Assembly (NCBI RefSeq): GCF_030163795.1
Contig: NZ_JASJOF010000004.1
Location: 62,001-126,000 of the forward strand
Length of the DNA stretch: 64,000 nucleotides
Origin: Roseicyclus marinus
Lineage (GTDB): Bacteria > Pseudomonadota > Alphaproteobacteria > Rhodobacterales > Rhodobacteraceae
Direction: 5' to 3'
Part shown: positions 16,375-24,293 of the stretch, in pieces
How positions within the stretch are numbered: the stretch's first letter is position 1
How the letters are laid out: each line of letters starts with the position of its first letter
Position numbers and translations under genes: made by a program
Notes under the pieces: model-generated
The model's database searches: none
The model's input: the letters and a program-made list of their open reading frames with translations, nothing else
What the model was told of the DNA's origin: nothing

Positions 16375-17214
16375 ATGCACATCGCCCCCCACGACAACCG
16401 CAACCAGCCCATCGTCGACGTGGATCATCCGCTGGTCCCGTACGTCTATTTCAACATTCTCCACCTCGATGCGGGCCAGACCTTCGACTACCGCGTGCCG
16501 GGCTACGAGACCTGCATCGTGCCCGCCACCGGCACGATCACCGTGGAAACCTTGGGCGAAACCTATGCCGACATCGGCCAGCGCGGTACGGATGTCTGGG
16601 ATGGGGAACCCGAAGGCGTCTACATCCCCACCGACACGCCCGCCCGGATCACCGCCCGCACGAAGACCGAGGTCTTCATCGCGGGCGCGAAATACACCGA
16701 AACGCTAAAACCCTTCGCCGTGCGCAGCGCCGATCTCGACATCGTGCAATACGGCTCGGACGACACGAAAACGCACCGCAAGATCAAGCATATCCTGGGG
16801 GCGGCGCATCACGACCGGGTCGGGCGACTTCTTGTATCAGAACTTTTCACCGTCGGCGCGGGCGGCTGGTCGGGCTTTCCCTCCCACAAGCATGATACCG
16901 ACCGGCTTCCGGACGAAACCCGCCACGACGAATGCTACAATTTCCGCTTCCGGCCCGATTACGGCTCGGGGCTCCAGATGCTCCAGCGCGTCGACAACGA
17001 ACCGGGCGACGCCTATCACATCGTCAATCGCTCCACCGTCCTGATCGACAAGGGCTATCACCCCTGCTGCGTCCTGCCGGGTTACGAGATGTATTACTTC
17101 ACCATCCTCGGCGGCCAGTCGAAGCGCAGCTTGAAACAGTATTTCCAACCCACCCATGCCGCGCAACTGCACACGATCCCCGGGATCATGGACATGGTGG
17201 CCAAGTTCAAATGA
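16375..17214 (+). CDS. IolB/KduI-family isomerase, second copy
   Basis: A 279-residue bicupin related to 5-deoxy-glucuronate isomerase. Metal ligands are placed as in IolB: FPSHKHDTDRLPDETRHDECYNFRF-type spacing for the first cupin and IDKGYHPCCVLPGYEMYYFTIL for the last. It differs visibly from the 264-residue copy at 4082 (an inserted RLPDETRHDECY segment versus VDDFPNITYLEETYY). It sits between iolC and the aldolase, and its ATGA overlap with the aldolase start indicates coupling. It could be the main IolB of the operon or act on a related uronate. Confidence 0.85.
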   Translation: MHIAPHDNRNQPIVDVDHPLVPYVYFNILHLDAGQTFDYRVPGYETCIVPATGTITVETLGETYADIGQRGTDVWDGEPEGVYIPTDTPARITARTKTEVFIAGAKYTETLKPFAVRSADLDIVQYGSDDTKTHRKIKHILGAAHHDRVGRLLVSELFTVGAGGWSGFPSHKHDTDRLPDETRHDECYNFRFRPDYGSGLQMLQRVDNEPGDAYHIVNRSTVLIDKGYHPCCVLPGYEMYYFTILGGQSKRSLKQYFQPTHAAQLHTIPGIMDMVAKFK

Positions 17215-18050
17215 CGCTGGCGACCCTATCGCAAGTCCTGCGTCCCGCGCTGGCGGGCGGCTATGCCGTGCCGGGCCTCGTCTGCCTCGGCTGGGAAGAC
17301 ATGCGCGCCTATGCCATGGCGGCAGAGGCCGAACGCGCCCCCATCATCCTTCAGGCAGGCCCATCGTGCCGCGCGCATACGCCCCTGCCCGTCCTTGGCG
17401 CGATGTTCCGCAATCTCGCCGACAGCGTCGATGTCCCCGTCGTGATCCATCTCGACCACGGCTACACGTATCAAGAATGCCAACAGGCGCTCGACGCGGG
17501 CTTCACCTCGCTCATGTATGACGGTTCGCGCCACCCGCTCGCTCGAAACATCGACGAAACCGCCCGCGTGGCGGAACTGGCCCATGGGGCGGGCATCTCC
17601 TGCGAGGGAGAGATCGGCTTCGTCGGCTATGCGGGCGGGGACGCCTCCGCCGGCACCAACGCGGGCGAGGCCGCGATTTTCGCCCGCGACACCGGCGTCG
17701 ACGCCATGGCGATCAGCATCGGCAACGTGCATCTGCAACAAGACCACGAGGGCGGCCTCGACGAGACGCGCCTGCGCGCCATCGAGGCCGCGACCGATGT
17801 GCCGCTCGTTATCCACGGCGGCTCCGGCGTGCCGCTGGCGCAACGCCTGCATCTGGCGCAGACCTCGCGCATCTGCAAATTCAACATCGGCACCGAATTG
17901 CGCATGGCCTTTGGCGCGGCGCTGCGCGATGCCGTCGCCGCCGACCCGGGCCGTTTCGACCGGTTGGCGATCCTGAAGGACACACATGAGCCAGTGATGG
18001 AGGCCGCACGCGCGGTCATCCGGGGGCTCGGGGCAAGCGGAAAGGCATGA
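17211..18050 (+). CDS. Class II aldolase, probable 2-deoxy-5-keto-gluconate-6-phosphate aldolase (IolJ-like)
   Basis: A 279-residue class II fructose-bisphosphate aldolase family protein. Catalytic and zinc-site residues are D82/H83 (HLDHGY), H174 (IGNVH) and H202 (IHGGSGVP), followed by the phosphate-binding KFNIGTELR. In the inositol pathway this step gives dihydroxyacetone phosphate and malonate semialdehyde. Its place between iolB2 and iolG supports that role over glycolysis. The ATG at 17211 overlaps the preceding stop, and only 1 base separates its stop from iolG. Confidence 0.88.
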   Translation: MTLATLSQVLRPALAGGYAVPGLVCLGWEDMRAYAMAAEAERAPIILQAGPSCRAHTPLPVLGAMFRNLADSVDVPVVIHLDHGYTYQECQQALDAGFTSLMYDGSRHPLARNIDETARVAELAHGAGISCEGEIGFVGYAGGDASAGTNAGEAAIFARDTGVDAMAISIGNVHLQQDHEGGLDETRLRAIEAATDVPLVIHGGSGVPLAQRLHLAQTSRICKFNIGTELRMAFGAALRDAVAADPGRFDRLAILKDTHEPVMEAARAVIRGLGASGKA

Positions 18051-18051
18051 C

Positions 18052-19044
18052 ATGCTGAAGATCGGTATCTTGGGCTGCGGACGCATCGGGCAGGTTCACG
18101 CCCGCGCCATCAAGGCTGTGGAGGGCGCGACCGTCACGGCATTGGCCGACGCCCTCCCACAGGCCGCAAGCGCGCTGGCCGCCACCACCGGGGCCGAGGT
18201 GCGCAGCGTCGAGGCGATACTGACCGCCCCCGACATCGACGCGATCGTCATCGGCACACCCACCGACAGCCATTTCGACCAGATCATGGGCGCGGCCGCG
18301 AACGGCAAGGCGATCTTCTGCGAAAAACCCGTGGACATGTCCGTCGACAACATCCGCCGCTGCATCGAGGCGGTGGAACGCGCCGGCGTGCCCTTCCTCA
18401 CCGGGTTCAACCGCCGCTTCGACCCGAATTTCGCCGCGCTGCGCGCCCGTCTGCGCGCGGGCGAAATCGGCGCGGTAGAACTTGTCACCATCACCTCGCG
18501 CGATCCCGCACCGCCACCCGTCAGCTATATCGCGCGCTCGGGCGGGTTGTTCCGGGACATGATGATCCACGATTTCGACATGGCCCGCTTCCTGATGGGC
18601 GAGGATTTCGTGCGGCTTCACGCCATGGGCAGCGCGCTCGTCGATCCCGCCATCGGCGAGGCGGGCGATGTGGATACCGCCGCCGTGATCCTCACCACGG
18701 CCTCGGGTCGGATCTGCCAGATCTCCAATTCCCGCCGCGCCGCCTATGGCTACGACCAGCGGATCGAGGTCCATGGCGCGCTGGGGATGCTCCGCGCCGA
18801 AAACCAGCTTGAAACGACCGTCGAACTCGCCACCGACCAAGGTTTCCGCCGCGCCCCCGCCCAGCATTTCTTCCTTGAACGCTACGAGGCGGCCTATCTC
18901 GCCGAAATGCGCGCCTTCGTGACCGCCGTGACCACCGGCACGGCCCCCGAACCGGGCATCCACGACGGCCTTCAGGCGCAGCTGCTGGCCGATGCGGCGA
19001 CCCGCTCGCGCGAAACCGGCCAGCCCGTCGACATCGGCGGCTGA
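18052..19044 (+). CDS. iolG: Inositol 2-dehydrogenase
   Basis: A 330-residue NAD-dependent dehydrogenase of the Gfo/Idh/MocA family and the best IolG match in the window. It has the Rossmann motif GILGCGRIGQVHA (GxGxxG at 8-13), catalytic K92 in CEKPVDMSVDN, the conserved GFNRRFDPNF, and D169/H173 in FRDMMIHDFDMA, matching the Lys-Asp-His set of characterised inositol dehydrogenases. It oxidises myo-inositol to scyllo-inosose. Last gene of the operon. An interspersed palindromic repeat begins directly after its stop. Confidence 0.92.
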   Translation: MLKIGILGCGRIGQVHARAIKAVEGATVTALADALPQAASALAATTGAEVRSVEAILTAPDIDAIVIGTPTDSHFDQIMGAAANGKAIFCEKPVDMSVDNIRRCIEAVERAGVPFLTGFNRRFDPNFAALRARLRAGEIGAVELVTITSRDPAPPPVSYIARSGGLFRDMMIHDFDMARFLMGEDFVRLHAMGSALVDPAIGEAGDVDTAAVILTTASGRICQISNSRRAAYGYDQRIEVHGALGMLRAENQLETTVELATDQGFRRAPAQHFFLERYEAAYLAEMRAFVTAVTTGTAPEPGIHDGLQAQLLADAATRSRETGQPVDIGG

Positions 19045-19153
19045 TCTGGAGCATGTCGCGCGAAAGTGGGAACCGGTTTTGCGCTACCCGGACATGCGAA
19101 ACCATAGGGTTAGAGAGCGGCGCGTGAATGCGAGTGAACGCGACGCGCTCTAA
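19045..19153. repeat. Interspersed double-hairpin repeat element
   Basis: About 109 bases with two imperfect hairpins. The first is GCATGTC (19051-19057) with GACATGC (19091-19097), plus inner GCGCGAAA against TTTTGCGC. The second is AGAGCG (19114-19119) with CGCTCT (19146-19151). The GCATGTCGCG...GGTTTTGCG...GACATGCG layout resembles an interspersed palindromic element I know from alphaproteobacterial genomes. It fills the gap between iolG and the convergent small gene and supplies that gene's stop codon. Confidence 0.7.
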
Positions 19154-19344
19154 TCGCCGTCCTTGGGCGTCCATGCGATGAACAAGTGCCACGCAAGGTA
19201 GCCCCCGATCGCGGCAAAGACATAGGCCCAAAGCCGGTTGTCATGGCTCCATTCCACCCCGGCCCAGGCAAAGGGCGCGGCGACGACCAGCGCGCGCCGC
19301 CAGGCGGGGCGAAAGAACGGATGATCGGGATCGAGCAGACGCAT
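19150..19344 (-). CDS. Small conserved membrane protein, 64 aa
   Basis: MRLLDPDHPFFRPAWRR start followed by two hydrophobic segments (about residues 18-32 and 38-58) with a short polar loop. I recall similar 60-70 residue proteins with the same DPDHPFFRP-x-W opening in Rhodobacteraceae, function unknown. Start at 19344 has GAGG upstream. The TAG stop and last codon lie inside the end of the palindromic repeat, so the C-terminus may have been altered by insertion. Low-complexity shadow coding is unlikely given the membrane pattern and ribosome site. Confidence 0.72.
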   Translation of the reverse strand: MRLLDPDHPFFRPAWRRALVVAAPFAWAGVEWSHDNRLWAYVFAAIGGYLAWHLFIAWTPKDGD

Positions 19345-19497
19345 CGGGAAACCTCGGCAACCGGTCCGCCCTCCTTGCCAGACTGCCCGTGACCCGTCCA
19401 GCGCCGCGCACAGGCTTGGCGCATGGGGGGGCGTGCTGTACCTCTTGAGGGGAATCGGTGGCGCAAAGACCGCCGGTCGCCAAAGGGAGGATGAACC

Positions 19498-20538
19498 ATG
19501 ACCCACAGAACCGCCCGTCTGGGCCTCGGCGCAACCGCGCTCGCGCTTTGCCTCGCCAGCGCCGCCACCGCGCAGGAGGTGACGCTGCGCCTCCACCAGT
19601 TCCTGCCCGCGCAGGCAGTCGTCCCGACCCATGTGCTCGACGTCTGGGCCGACGGGATCGAGGAAGCCTCGGGCGGCCGGATCGAGATCCAGCGCTTTCC
19701 CGCCATGCAACTGGGCGGCGCCCCGCCGCAACTGATCGACCAGGTGATCGACGGCACCGTTGATATCGTCTGGACGCTGCCGGGCTATACCCCCAACCGC
19801 TTCCCCCGCACCGAGGTGTTCGAACTGCCCTTCATGATGGCCAACGGCGATGCCGAGGCCACCAGCCGCGCCTATTGGCAGCTGGCCGAGGAAACCATGA
19901 TGGACGCCGATTTCGCCGATGTGCATGTGCTGGGCCTCTGGGTCCACGGGCCGGGCGTGATCCATTCCGCCGATCCCATCGCCTCGGTCGACGACCTCGC
20001 CGGCGTCAGCCTGCGTGCGCCGACCCGCATGACCAACCAGCTTTTCGCGCAGCTCGGCGCGACCCCGATCGGGATGCCCGTTCCCGCCGTCCCCGAAGCG
20101 CTGAGCCAGGGCGTCATCGACGCGACCGTCATCCCGTGGGAGGTGACGGCGGCGCTGCGCGTGTCGGAACTCGTGGAAAACCACACCGAGTTTCCGGGCG
20201 ACGCGCTCTATGTCGCGACCTTCGTGCTGGCGATGAACAAGGACCGCTACGACAGCTTGCCCGCCGATCTTCAGGCCATCATCGACGAGCGCTCGGGGCT
20301 TGAATTCTCCGCCTTCGCGGGCCGGGTGATGCAGGAATACGACGCGCCCGCCCGTGAACTGGCCGAGGATCGGGGCAACACGATCATCACGCTCGACGAC
20401 AGCCAGATGACCGAATGGCGCGCCGCCGCCGATCCGATCATTTCCGGCTGGGTGGCCGAGATGGACGGCATGGGCGTCGACGGTGCCGCCTTGGTCGACC
20501 GGGCCCGCGCCCTGATCGCCGAGAACCTCGACAACTGA
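19498..20538 (+). CDS. TRAP transporter solute-binding protein, DctP family
   Basis: A 346-residue periplasmic binding protein with a Sec signal peptide (cleavage after residue 25, TATAQE). DctP family elements are LHQFLPAQAVVPTHVLDVWADGIEEASGGRIEI, MQLGGAPPQLIDQVIDGTVDI and the conserved arginine loop LRAPTRMTNQLF. It captures an organic acid in the periplasm and delivers it to the DctQ-DctM membrane pair. AAAGGGAGGATGAACC gives a strong ribosome site. The 153 bases upstream hold its promoter region, in which I see no operator. Ligand unknown. Confidence 0.93.
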   Translation: MTHRTARLGLGATALALCLASAATAQEVTLRLHQFLPAQAVVPTHVLDVWADGIEEASGGRIEIQRFPAMQLGGAPPQLIDQVIDGTVDIVWTLPGYTPNRFPRTEVFELPFMMANGDAEATSRAYWQLAEETMMDADFADVHVLGLWVHGPGVIHSADPIASVDDLAGVSLRAPTRMTNQLFAQLGATPIGMPVPAVPEALSQGVIDATVIPWEVTAALRVSELVENHTEFPGDALYVATFVLAMNKDRYDSLPADLQAIIDERSGLEFSAFAGRVMQEYDAPARELAEDRGNTIITLDDSQMTEWRAAADPIISGWVAEMDGMGVDGAALVDRARALIAENLDN

Positions 20539-20551
20539 TCCCCTAACCATC

Positions 20552-20578
20552 CCGGCCCCCGCCCCTTGCGGGGGCCGG
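20552..20578 (+). terminator. Intra-operon hairpin between dctP and dctQ
   Basis: A perfect 11-base stem, CCGGCCCCCGC (20552-20562) with GCGGGGGCCGG (20568-20578), loop CCCTT, 13 bases after the dctP stop. No T-tract. Probably protects the abundant binding-protein mRNA or partly stops readthrough into the membrane genes. Confidence 0.6.
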
Positions 20579-20633
20579 ACGCATCGCCTATCCGCAAGGC
20601 GACCCCGTGATCCGCAGCGGAGGCCAACGCGCC

Positions 20634-21212
20634 ATGCTGACCCTCGTGACCCGAACGGCGCGCCTCATGGCGCTTCTGGGTGGCTTTGCGCTGACCGCGC
20701 TGGTCGCTGTCACCTGCGCCAGCATCCTTGGCCGTGGCATCGACCGGTTCGGCCATTGGGATAGGGTGGAGGCCGCCGCCCCCGGCCTTGCCGCGTGGCT
20801 CACGGGCTTCGGCCCCGTGCGCGGCGATTACGAACTGGTCGAGGCAGGCATCGCCTTTGCCGTCTTCTCTTTCCTGCCGATCTGCCAACTCATGGCGGCC
20901 CATGCCACGGTCGATGTCTTCACCGGCCTCATGCCCGCCCGCGTGAACCGCTTTCTCGCGGCGTTTTGGGAAATCGTGCTGGCTTTCGTCATCATCCTGA
21001 TCGGCTGGCGGCTCTATGCGGGCTTTCTCGAGAAACTCGACAACGGCCAGACCAGCTTCCTTTTGCAATTCCCGGTCTGGTGGGCCTATGGCGCAAGCCT
21101 TGTTGCCGCCATCGTCGCAGGGCTTGTGGGGCTTTACTGCGCCGCCGCGCGCGTGGCCGAAGGGGTGACGGGCCGCCCCCATCTGCCCGGGTCCGAAGGG
21201 TCGGGCCATTGA
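20634..21212 (+). CDS. TRAP transporter small permease, DctQ family
   Basis: A 192-residue membrane protein with four hydrophobic segments, the usual DctQ topology, and a periplasmic stretch (DRVEAAAPGLAAWLTG) longer than usual between the first two. The ATG at 20634 with GGAGG upstream is preferred over an in-frame GTG at 20607. Its stop overlaps the dctM start (TTGA), so the two are translationally coupled. Confidence 0.85.
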   Translation: MLTLVTRTARLMALLGGFALTALVAVTCASILGRGIDRFGHWDRVEAAAPGLAAWLTGFGPVRGDYELVEAGIAFAVFSFLPICQLMAAHATVDVFTGLMPARVNRFLAAFWEIVLAFVIILIGWRLYAGFLEKLDNGQTSFLLQFPVWWAYGASLVAAIVAGLVGLYCAAARVAEGVTGRPHLPGSEGSGH

Positions 21213-22702
21213 GCGCGCTCGCCCTCGGCTTTTGGTCCTTCCCGGTGCTTCTGGCGCTGATCTTTCTGCGCGCGCCCATCGGGGCTGCGATGTTCGTCGT
21301 GGGCACGGGCGGTCTCTGGCTCGCCACGGGCAGCCCCAACATGGGCCTCAACCTGCTCAAGGCCGAAAGCTATTCGACCTTTTCCAGCTACTCTCTCTCG
21401 ATCATCCCCATGTTCCTCCTGATGGGGCAATTCGCGACGCTCTCGGGCATGTCGAGCGCGCTGTTCAAAGCCGCCGAAGGCTGGCTCGGCCACCGCAAGG
21501 GCGGTGTCGCTATGGCCTCGGTCGGGGCCTGCGCGGGCTTTGGCGCGATCTGCGGATCCTCGCTTGCGACAGCAGCCACGATGAGCCGCGTGGCGCTCCC
21601 GGAACTCCGCCGCTACGGCTATTCGGGCGGGTTTTCCACCGCGACGCTGGCCGCGGGCGGCACGCTCGGCATCCTGATCCCGCCGTCGGTCATCCTTGTC
21701 ATCTACGCGATCCTGACCGAACAGAACATCGCCAGCCTCTTTCTCGCGGCCTTTGTCCCCGGCATCCTTGCCGCCATCGGCTACATGCTCGTCATCGCCA
21801 TCTATGTCCGCCTCAACCCCGACAGCGCGGGCCTGCGCGAGCGTGTGCCATACGCCGAGCGGTTCAAGGCCTTGGCCGAGATCTGGCCGGTCATCCTCGT
21901 CTTCGGGCTTGTCGTAGGCGGCATCTACGCGGGCTGGTTCACGCCCACCGAAGGGGCCGCCGTAGGCGCGGCCGGCACCGGGCTTTTGGCGCTTCTCAAG
22001 GGCAACATGACATGGGCGCTCTTCAAGGAGGCCGTGATCACCACCGCCATATCCTCGGCGATGATCTTCTTCATCGTGCTGGGCGCGAAACTCTACAATT
22101 CCTTCCTCGCGCTCACCCAGATGCCGCAGGAATTGTCGATGTGGGTCGTGGGACAGGGGTTCGCCCCCCTCACCGTCCTGATCCTGATCCTCGTCTTCTA
22201 CCTGATCATGGGCTGCCTGATGGACAGCCTGTCGATGATCCTCCTGACCATCCCGATCTTCTGGCCGGTCATGGCGCAGATGGATTTCGGCCTGATCTCG
22301 CTCCTCGACATGCAGGCCGCCCGCTTGGCCGAAGGGATCGCCGACGGCATCGCCATGGCCCCCGACCTGCTCGCGCAGGCACAGGCCAAACTGGCCGAAG
22401 GCGTGGCGCTCACCCGCGACGAGTTTCGCGCCCTCGGCCTGCGCCCGGTGACCGAGGCGATGCACGCCGATTTCAACCAGACGCTCACCGCCATCTGGTT
22501 CGGCATCCTCGTCCTGATCGTGGTCGAGGTGGGGCTGATCACGCCGCCCGTGGGCATGAATCTCTTCATCATCAACGCGATGGACAAATCCACGCCGATG
22601 ACCGCGACTTACAAGGCAGTCATGTGGTTCGTCACCTCCGACGTGATCCGGGTGGCGATCCTCGTGGCCTTCCCCTCGATCACGCTGTTCCTTTTGCGCT
22701 AA
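21209..22702 (+). CDS. TRAP transporter large permease, DctM family, TTG start
   Basis: A 497-residue polytopic protein, the ion-coupled translocation subunit. Family segments are SLSIIPMFLLMGQFATLSGM, GFGAICGSSLATAATMSRVALPE and the LGILIPPSVILVIYAILTEQ re-entrant motif, repeated later as VGLITPPVGMNLFIIN. No ATG or GTG fits, and the TTG at 21209 overlapping the dctQ stop gives the family start. It is about 60-70 residues longer than a standard DctM because of a hydrophilic insert at about residues 360-415 (AARLAEGIADGI to EAMHADFN). Its stop overlaps the convergent Rieske gene by four bases. Confidence 0.9.
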   Translation: MSALALGFWSFPVLLALIFLRAPIGAAMFVVGTGGLWLATGSPNMGLNLLKAESYSTFSSYSLSIIPMFLLMGQFATLSGMSSALFKAAEGWLGHRKGGVAMASVGACAGFGAICGSSLATAATMSRVALPELRRYGYSGGFSTATLAAGGTLGILIPPSVILVIYAILTEQNIASLFLAAFVPGILAAIGYMLVIAIYVRLNPDSAGLRERVPYAERFKALAEIWPVILVFGLVVGGIYAGWFTPTEGAAVGAAGTGLLALLKGNMTWALFKEAVITTAISSAMIFFIVLGAKLYNSFLALTQMPQELSMWVVGQGFAPLTVLILILVFYLIMGCLMDSLSMILLTIPIFWPVMAQMDFGLISLLDMQAARLAEGIADGIAMAPDLLAQAQAKLAEGVALTRDEFRALGLRPVTEAMHADFNQTLTAIWFGILVLIVVEVGLITPPVGMNLFIINAMDKSTPMTATYKAVMWFVTSDVIRVAILVAFPSITLFLLR

Positions 22703-23058
22703 CCGATCACCAACCAATCGCCCGCGATATGCACCGGCACCGGGTCCAGCGCGCAACCCTGCCCCAACCCGTCCAGCCCCTGCCCGGTGCAGGCATCAAA
22801 CCCCGCATCATGGTTGGAACAGCGCAAGGTCGCGCCATCCCCCGACAGGATATTCCCCGACCGCCAATCCAGCGGCAGGTATTGGTGCGGACAGGCATTC
22901 ACATAGGCCCGCAACCCCTCGGCACTGGCCACGAGGAGCAGCGGAAACCCGTCCAGATCATGGCTCGAAACACCCGAAACCGGCACATCTTCCGCCCGGC
23001 AGATCCGCGCCCCCGCCCCCGGCGCACCGGGAAAATCGCGCCATGCGTCGTGGTTCAT
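22699..23058 (-). CDS. Rieske [2Fe-2S] protein in tyrosine degradation operon
   Basis: A 119-residue soluble Rieske domain. Cluster ligands are C56-x-H58 (ACPHQYL) and C80-x2-H83 (RCSNHDAGF). No signal or membrane anchor, so a ferredoxin-like electron carrier or small Rieske domain protein. Its ATG overlaps the fahA stop (ATGA), and it is last in the hpd-fahA-Rieske operon. Neither hpd nor fahA needs a Rieske partner, so its role here is unknown. It may serve another oxygenase. Confidence 0.85.
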   Translation of the reverse strand: MNHDAWRDFPGAPGAGARICRAEDVPVSGVSSHDLDGFPLLLVASAEGLRAYVNACPHQYLPLDWRSGNILSGDGATLRCSNHDAGFDACTGQGLDGLGQGCALDPVPVHIAGDWLVIG

Positions 23059-24293
23059 GGGGCCTCCGGCGCAGGCATGATCACCCCCTCGCAAGGACCA
23101 AAGCCCAAGCGGTAGCCGCCCTCGCACCAGCCGCGAAACATCACCCTGTCCCCGTCTTGCAGGAAATCGCCCCTCTTGCCGTTCTCCGTCAGCTCCAGCA
23201 GCGACCCGCAACTGTCCAAACTTGGCCCCGAAATCGTGCCCGATCCGATCAGATCGCCCACCTCCATCGCGCAGCCTGAAATCGTGTGATGGGCAACCTG
23301 CTGCGCGGCGGAATAATAAAGATGCCGCGCATTCGTCCGCGCGACGGTCCGCGCCGCCTGCCCTCCGCGCGCCAGATCGACCTCCAGATGCAGGTCCAGA
23401 TTGCGATGCGTCCCCTCCGCCAGATAGGGCAACAAATCCACCTCCCGCGCAGGCGGGGCGACACGAAACGGCTCCAGCGCCTCGCGCGTCACAACCCATG
23501 GGCCGATCGTGGTCGCGAAAGCCTTGGACTGGAACGGCCCGAGCGGCTGGTATTCCCAGACCTGCACATCCCGCGCCGACCAATCATTGAGCAACACGAA
23601 GCCAAAGATCATCTCCCAGGCCTCGGCGGTGCTGACGGGCCGCCCCATCACGCTCCCCGTCCCGATCACCGCGCCCAGTTCCAGCTCGAAATCCATCTTT
23701 TCGCTCGGCCCCAGCCGGGGCAGCGCATCGCCCGCACTTTTCAACTGGCCCAAGGGCCGACGCACAGGCGTGCCCGACGCCACGACCGTCGACGCCCGCC
23801 CATTGTACCCGATGGGAATATGCAGCCAATTCGGCGGCAAGGCATTCTCCGGCCCGCGAAACATCGCCCCCACATTGGTCGCATGCTCGCGCGAGGCGTA
23901 GAAATCCGTGAAACTGCGCACGAAGATCGGCAGGTGCATCGCCACATCCGCCTGCGCCAAAAGCGGCAGGTCCCGTGCGCCTCCCGCCGCATCCAGCAAA
24001 TCGGCAATCTGCGCCCGCGTGGCCGACCAGATTGCAGGCCCGAGCGCCATGAACGGGTTCAACACCCCCGACCCGAACACGCGCCCCCCCGGCGCAGGCT
24101 CGACCAGCCCCTCCGCCTCCAGCGCCGTGACATCAAGGATCTGATCCCCGATGGCCACCCCCACCCGGGCCGCGCCCCCGCCTTGAGAAAACACGCCCCA
24201 CGGCAGGTTCTGGATCGGAAACGCGCAGCCCGGCGCATTGGCGCTCTCGACCCAGGACCGCCGCGCCGGATCATGCGTCGCGTTCAGCTTCAC
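23055..24293 (-). CDS. fahA: Fumarylacetoacetase
   Basis: A 412-residue fumarylacetoacetate hydrolase that splits fumarylacetoacetate to fumarate and acetoacetate, the last step of tyrosine catabolism. It has the full-length two-domain form: N-terminal SH3-like part (AFPIQNLPWGVFS), metal and catalytic residues in FTDFYASREHATNVGAMFRG, FELELGAVIG and NDWSARDVQVWEYQPLGPF, and the C-terminal GSGTISGP. ATGA overlap with hpd upstream and the Rieske gene downstream. Confidence 0.94.
   Translation of the reverse strand: MKLNATHDPARRSWVESANAPGCAFPIQNLPWGVFSQGGGAARVGVAIGDQILDVTALEAEGLVEPAPGGRVFGSGVLNPFMALGPAIWSATRAQIADLLDAAGGARDLPLLAQADVAMHLPIFVRSFTDFYASREHATNVGAMFRGPENALPPNWLHIPIGYNGRASTVVASGTPVRRPLGQLKSAGDALPRLGPSEKMDFELELGAVIGTGSVMGRPVSTAEAWEMIFGFVLLNDWSARDVQVWEYQPLGPFQSKAFATTIGPWVVTREALEPFRVAPPAREVDLLPYLAEGTHRNLDLHLEVDLARGGQAARTVARTNARHLYYSAAQQVAHHTISGCAMEVGDLIGSGTISGPSLDSCGSLLELTENGKRGDFLQDGDRVMFRGWCEGGYRLGFGPCEGVIMPAPEAP

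Noticed and set aside
19350-19365. GCAACCGGT upstream of dctP, resembling part of the inositol operator
   Set aside because: Only about nine bases match and the dyad is broken, so chance is the simpler explanation.
19345-20550. Minus-strand open frame covering dctP
   Set aside because: A GC-rich shadow of dctP. Only its last 64 codons (19150-19344) read as a real small membrane protein with its own ribosome site.
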